Source: Alphaproteobacteria bacterium (GTDB lineage: Bacteria; Pseudomonadota; Alphaproteobacteria; Rs-D84). From it: DNA of 8,373 bases. Location: NCBI GenBank assembly GCA_016301865.1, contig JAEDOP010000024.1, forward strand, positions 1-8,373. Direction: 5' to 3'. The notes below the pieces were generated by a model. It was not told where the DNA came from and searched no databases. It was given only the letters and a program-made list of their open reading frames with translations. Of this stretch, positions 5,218-8,373 are shown piece by piece. Made by a program: the position numbers and the translations under genes. Each line of letters opens with the position of its first letter. Within the stretch, counting starts at the first letter, position 1.

Positions 5218-5925
5218 ATGAGATTAGATCAGGCATTAGTTCAACGCAATTTGTATTCCACGCGTGCACGGGCGGTGGCTGGTATTCGTGGTGGATTGGT
5301 GACGGTGAATGGCGCGCCCGCTAAAAAGCCCAGCCAGGACGTTGTGGATTCTGATGTTTTGGTCGCGGGTGATTTGCCCTATTCCACTGGCCGTGGCAGT
5401 TTGAAATTAGCGCATGCATTAGATTATTTTAGAGTTAATCCAGATGGTATGGTGTGTTTGGATGTTGGTGCCAGCACAGGCGGATTTACCGAGGTTTTAT
5501 TAAAACGTGGTGCGGCGCGTGTCTATGCGGTGGATGTGGGGACGAACCAGTTGATTCCAGAACTGCGCGCGGATGCGCGTGTTGTGTCGTTAGAGAGGAC
5601 GGATATTCGCGCCCTGGCCGTACAATCGTTGGTTGATTTGATTGTGGTGGATGTTTCGTTTGTGTCGCTGACTAATATTGTTGGCGCGTTGGTGCCGTGG
5701 GGCGCGCGGAATATAATTGTTTTGATTAAGCCCCAATTCGAAGTGCCGCGCGATGTTGCCGCGCGTTCCAATGGGGTTATAAAGTCCGCCCAGTGGCACG
5801 AATTTGCCAAAAATCAGGTTGTTGAATGTTTTGAAAAACATGGATTTCGATCGGGTGGAATAACGGAATCGCCGGTCAAGGGTGGCAGTGGTAATACTGA
5901 ATTTTTGGCATATTTTTGCAAGTAA
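5218..5925 (+). CDS. tlyA: TlyA-family rRNA 2'-O-methyltransferase (S4 plus FtsJ-like domains)
   Basis: SAM-dependent ribose methyltransferase. Characterised TlyA proteins modify 16S and/or 23S rRNA, and the family is often mislabelled hemolysin. 235 residues. An N-terminal S4 RNA-binding domain (MRLDQALVQRNLYSTRARAV, about 1-58) is followed by a Rossmann methyltransferase domain. The SAM-binding motif is CLDVGASTGGFTE (80-92) and an acidic strand motif is VYAVDVG. The catalytic K-D-K-E set is visible: Lys in GSLKLAHAL (63), Asp in VVDVSFVSL (145), Lys in LIKPQFE (171) and Glu in GNTEFL (228). The usual SRGGLKL is GRGSLKL here. ATG 5218 fits both family N-termini and the predicted transcription start; ATG 5212 would add only Met-Cys. 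It stands alone, with a promoter before it and a terminator at its stop codon. Which rRNA it modifies cannot be told. Confidence 0.9.
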   Translation: MRLDQALVQRNLYSTRARAVAGIRGGLVTVNGAPAKKPSQDVVDSDVLVAGDLPYSTGRGSLKLAHALDYFRVNPDGMVCLDVGASTGGFTEVLLKRGAARVYAVDVGTNQLIPELRADARVVSLERTDIRALAVQSLVDLIVVDVSFVSLTNIVGALVPWGARNIIVLIKPQFEVPRDVAARSNGVIKSAQWHEFAKNQVVECFEKHGFRSGGITESPVKGGSGNTEFLAYFCK

Positions 5926-5949
5926 AATCCCACCAGTGATGGGATTTTA
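5923..5949 (+). terminator. Rho-independent terminator overlapping the tlyA stop codon
   Basis: TAAAATCCCA (5923-5932) pairs with TGGGATTTTA (5940-5949) around a 7-nt loop. The TAA at its 5' edge is the tlyA stop codon itself. The T-run lies in the 3' arm. Confidence 0.88.
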
Positions 5950-6129
5950 TTGATAATAGCAGTTGTGACCCAGTCTTCATATAGTGTGCCATAAACGTAT
6001 GTGTCTGCGGTAATTGTTGTTTCATATGGTACGAACCCTATGAACGTATTGGATTCGGTGGTTGTTTTTTTGTGTTTTGTTCGTGATTTCAAAATGTTGT
6101 TTATAGTAAATGTGTGTTTTATAAAATCC
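5950..6129. other. Gap between tlyA and leuS; possible relic on the minus strand
   Basis: No gene is supported. On the minus strand 5970-6059 reads as a 30-residue stretch containing TFIGFVP and TITADTYVYG. This resembles the end of an InlB/Listeria-Bacteroides surface repeat. It has no start, and its frame runs on into the antisense of tlyA, so at best it is a decayed fragment. A second promoter-like pair (TTGTTT 6097-6102, 17 nt, TATAAA 6120-6125) may also serve leuS. Confidence 0.35.
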
Positions 6130-6158
6130 TTGAATTTGGGTGGAAATGGCGGTAAAAT
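6130..6158 (+). promoter_or_regulatory. Promoter of leuS with a palindrome around the -10
   Basis: TTGAAT (6130-6135), 17 nt, TAAAAT (6153-6158). The -10 hexamer is exactly the centre of GGCGG-TAAAAT-CCGCC (6148-6163), a 5-bp hyphenated inverted repeat. Transcription would start near 6165, leaving a leader of about 29 nt. Confidence 0.55.
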
Positions 6159-6183
6159 CCGCCTGTTTATCATAAGAAAATAC

Positions 6184-6187
6184 AGGA
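6184..6187 (+). promoter_or_regulatory. Ribosome-binding site of leuS, possibly paired in a leader hairpin
   Basis: AGGA lies 6 nt before ATG 6194. ACAGG (6182-6186) could pair with CCTGT (6162-6166), which would cover the site. That pairing is only possible in transcripts starting upstream of 6162, for example from the 6120 promoter. Confidence 0.55.
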
Positions 6188-6193
6188 TTTATC

Positions 6194-8373
6194 ATGGCAG
6201 ACGATATCAAGAAAATTCATGAACGCGAAGCAAAATGGCAACAGAAATGGCAACAGACCGGTGTATTCACACCAAAAAATGATGGAACCAAACAACCGTT
6301 CTATATGTTGGCAGAATTTCCATTTCCCAGTGGTACCGGATTGCATGGCGGTCATATGCTGAATTATACGGGTTGCGATGTTATGGCGCGTTTTCGTCGT
6401 ATGCAGGGGTTTGATGTACTGTATCCGTTGGGATTTGATTCGCTGGGGATTTCGGCTGAAAATTATGCCACCAAAATTGGCAAGCATCCGTCCGTGGTGG
6501 TGCGTGAGTTGGTGGAAAAATTTACAAAAAATATGCTGGATATGGGCTGGTCAATCGATTTGAACGCCCAGGTCGCGACGTCTGACCCGGAATTTATCAA
6601 ATGGACCCAGTGGATGTTTATTCAGTTCTTTCGGGCGGGGTTGGCATATAAATCTATGTTGCCGATGAACTGGTGCCCGAATTGTCGTACAACGTTGACC
6701 AACGAAGAATTAGAAGACGGTAAATGTAATCGTTGCCATGGTGATGTCGAAGTGCGCGAAAAAATGCAGTGGAACCTGGCAATTACTAAATATGCGGATA
6801 AATTGTTGGATGGGCTGAATATTGTGGACTATCCGGACAAGGTCAAACGTGACCAGATTAACTGGATTGGGCGGTCAACCGGGGCAGATGTCGATTTTCG
6901 CGTGGGTGATGATGTTATGACCGTTTATACAACACGCGTCGATACTATATTTGGCGTTACGTTCTGCGCAATTGCGCCCGAACATAAGCTGTTGGCAAAA
7001 TGGCTGGACGAAGGGAAAATTACTAATGCGGACGCGGTGCGCGCGTATATCAAAGAATCTGCGACAAAGTCTGAATTTGACAGAACAGATGCCACCAAGG
7101 ACAAGACAGGTGTCAAATTGGAAGGTATTATGGCCGTGAACCCATTTACAGGTGCTGAAATTCCGGTGTTTGTTGCGGACTATGTGTTGGTGAACTATGC
7201 GCACGGGACGATTATGGCGGTGCCGGCACATGATGGTCGCGACTGGGACTTTGCGAAAAAGTTCGGACTGGAAATTATTCCGGTGTTGGCCGGTGGCGAA
7301 CCTAATAAAGTCTGGGAAGGTGATGGGGCACATATTAATTCGGGGTTCTTGGATGGTATGGGCAAAGCCGACGCAATCGCAGCAGCAATCAAAGTGGGCG
7401 AAGAACGCGGTTTCGCACGCCCTAAGGTTCGATATCGTATGGGCGATTGGGGATTTTCACGCCAGATGTACTGGGGTGAACCGATTCCATTGGTTTACTG
7501 TGAAAAATGCGGTTGGGTGCCGGTGCCTGAATCTGAATTGCCACTGATGCAACCGCATATGGAAGATTTTAGACCAACCGAAGATGGCGAATCACCGTTG
7601 GCACGCGCAACAGATTGGGTAAATGTGCCCTGCCCGTGCTGTGGCGAAATGGCAAAACGCGAAACAGACACTATGCCACAGTGGGCGGGGTCGTCGTGGT
7701 ATTTCCTGCGATATCTGGACCCAAAGAACGATAAAGAGTTCTGTTCGCGCGAACAGATGGAAAAATGGATGCCGGTTGGACACTATAATGGTGGAAATGA
7801 ACATAACACGCGCCATTTGATTTATTCGCGTTTCTGGCATCGGGCGTTGTTTGATTTAGGGTATGTTAATACCCCAGAGCCATATCATAAACGTACAACA
7901 AATGGTTTGTTGATGGGGGCTGATGGTAAAAAAATGTCTAAGTCCGCAGGTAACGGATTTCAGGTCGATGAAAAAGTCGCAGAAGTTGGCGCCGATGCTG
8001 CACGCGTGACGGTTTTGTCATTGGGACCATGGGATTCTAATGTTAATTGGTCCGAAGGGGCGTTGGCGGGGGTGCAGCGTTTCTTGAAACGTGTCGAAAA
8101 TTTGGCGGATAATTTGACAGATGAGCCAATGACCGATGATCAAGAACGTTTGATGAATAAATTAATCGCAGATGCAACGGAACGCCTGGAAAATATGAAG
8201 TTTAATACGACTATTTCCGCGATGATGGAATATATCAATGCGTTCCCAGGGGGGACAATGCCCCGCCCTGCGTATGAAGCGTTGTTGCAGGTGCTGAATC
8301 CATTTGCACCACATTTAACCGAAGAAATGTGGGAAAAAATTGGGCATGATGAAATGTTGGTGTTCACCTGTTG
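6194..8373 (+). CDS. leuS: Leucyl-tRNA synthetase (3' truncated by the window)
   Basis: Charges tRNA-Leu with leucine and edits mischarged tRNA. 726 residues are visible without interruption; the family is usually 800-880, so the tRNA-binding C-terminus is missing. The class I HIGH motif appears as GLHGGH (49-54) after FPFPSGT. A first zinc-knuckle set is CPNC (161-164) with CNRC (178-181). The CP1 editing domain has TTRVDT (246-251, usually TTRPDT) and AVPAHDGRD (342-350) with its conserved Asp. Then come the SRQMYWGEPIP strand, a second Cys set (CEKC 436-439, CPCC 480-483), WAGSSWYFLRY, and KMSKS at 580-584. The anticodon-binding domain begins near 620. The normally very conserved WDAFGLPAE reads FDSLGISAE (81-89), and GGxEHxxLH reads GGNEHNTRH. 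The start is set by AGGA 6 nt upstream and by normal N-terminal alignment. Confidence 0.96.
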   Translation, partial: MADDIKKIHEREAKWQQKWQQTGVFTPKNDGTKQPFYMLAEFPFPSGTGLHGGHMLNYTGCDVMARFRRMQGFDVLYPLGFDSLGISAENYATKIGKHPSVVVRELVEKFTKNMLDMGWSIDLNAQVATSDPEFIKWTQWMFIQFFRAGLAYKSMLPMNWCPNCRTTLTNEELEDGKCNRCHGDVEVREKMQWNLAITKYADKLLDGLNIVDYPDKVKRDQINWIGRSTGADVDFRVGDDVMTVYTTRVDTIFGVTFCAIAPEHKLLAKWLDEGKITNADAVRAYIKESATKSEFDRTDATKDKTGVKLEGIMAVNPFTGAEIPVFVADYVLVNYAHGTIMAVPAHDGRDWDFAKKFGLEIIPVLAGGEPNKVWEGDGAHINSGFLDGMGKADAIAAAIKVGEERGFARPKVRYRMGDWGFSRQMYWGEPIPLVYCEKCGWVPVPESELPLMQPHMEDFRPTEDGESPLARATDWVNVPCPCCGEMAKRETDTMPQWAGSSWYFLRYLDPKNDKEFCSREQMEKWMPVGHYNGGNEHNTRHLIYSRFWHRALFDLGYVNTPEPYHKRTTNGLLMGADGKKMSKSAGNGFQVDEKVAEVGADAARVTVLSLGPWDSNVNWSEGALAGVQRFLKRVENLADNLTDEPMTDDQERLMNKLIADATERLENMKFNTTISAMMEYINAFPGGTMPRPAYEALLQVLNPFAPHLTEEMWEKIGHDEMLVFTC

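Noticed and set aside
6233..6256. Tandem 12-bp duplication AAATGGCAACAG in leuS
   Set aside because: It encodes KWQQKWQQ. The LeuS family normally has a similar KWQxxW stretch here, so it is probably ordinary sequence and not an insertion.

Overview
The window reads as chromosomal housekeeping sequence from a Gram-negative bacterium. I favour an uncultured alphaproteobacterium, but this is inference: the support is a signal-peptide-bearing outer-membrane barrel ending in Phe, the overall style of the proteins and the moderate GC content. No marker gene fixes the taxon. The plus strand is strongly enriched in G and T, inside and outside genes and even across the one minus-strand gene. This suggests the plus strand is the leading strand.

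Layout. (1) 1-1627: the 3' part of hisS (histidyl-tRNA synthetase) followed 2 nt later by prfA (release factor 1), ending at a strong intrinsic terminator. (2) 1655-1812: a short convergent intergenic region with a small direct repeat and a symmetrical terminator. (3) 1813-2922, minus strand: a 369-aa secreted outer-membrane barrel protein of autotransporter-domain type. It has its own extended -10 promoter and is divergent from (4), an aroK-mscL pair (shikimate kinase, mechanosensitive channel) at 3032-4187 that ends at a terminator. (5) 4278-4522: a well-formed promoter and a 61-aa single-pass membrane protein. (6) 4536-4790: a long near-perfect hairpin that forms the first unit of a 68-bp tandem repeat array, followed by about 420 nt of G/T-rich DNA without a convincing gene. 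(7) 5182-5925: tlyA (rRNA 2'-O-methyltransferase family), probably transcribed as a leaderless mRNA. (8) 5923-6193: a terminator, a 244-nt gap and the leuS promoter and leader. (9) 6194 to the window end: leuS (leucyl-tRNA synthetase), 3' truncated by the window.

Most genes serve translation: two aminoacyl-tRNA synthetases, RF1 and an rRNA methylase. The others serve aromatic amino-acid synthesis (aroK), osmotic protection (mscL) and the envelope (barrel, small membrane protein). There are no tRNA, rRNA, CRISPR or transposase genes.

The least ordinary part is 4278-4790. There a small membrane-protein gene is followed at once by one 18-nt 'anti-repeat' and three near-identical repeats that can each pair with it. 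Other points worth a look are a Gly-to-Glu change in the shikimate-binding glycine motif of AroK, divergent signature motifs in LeuS, a zinc-ribbon tail on MscL, and a palindrome placed exactly around the leuS -10 box.
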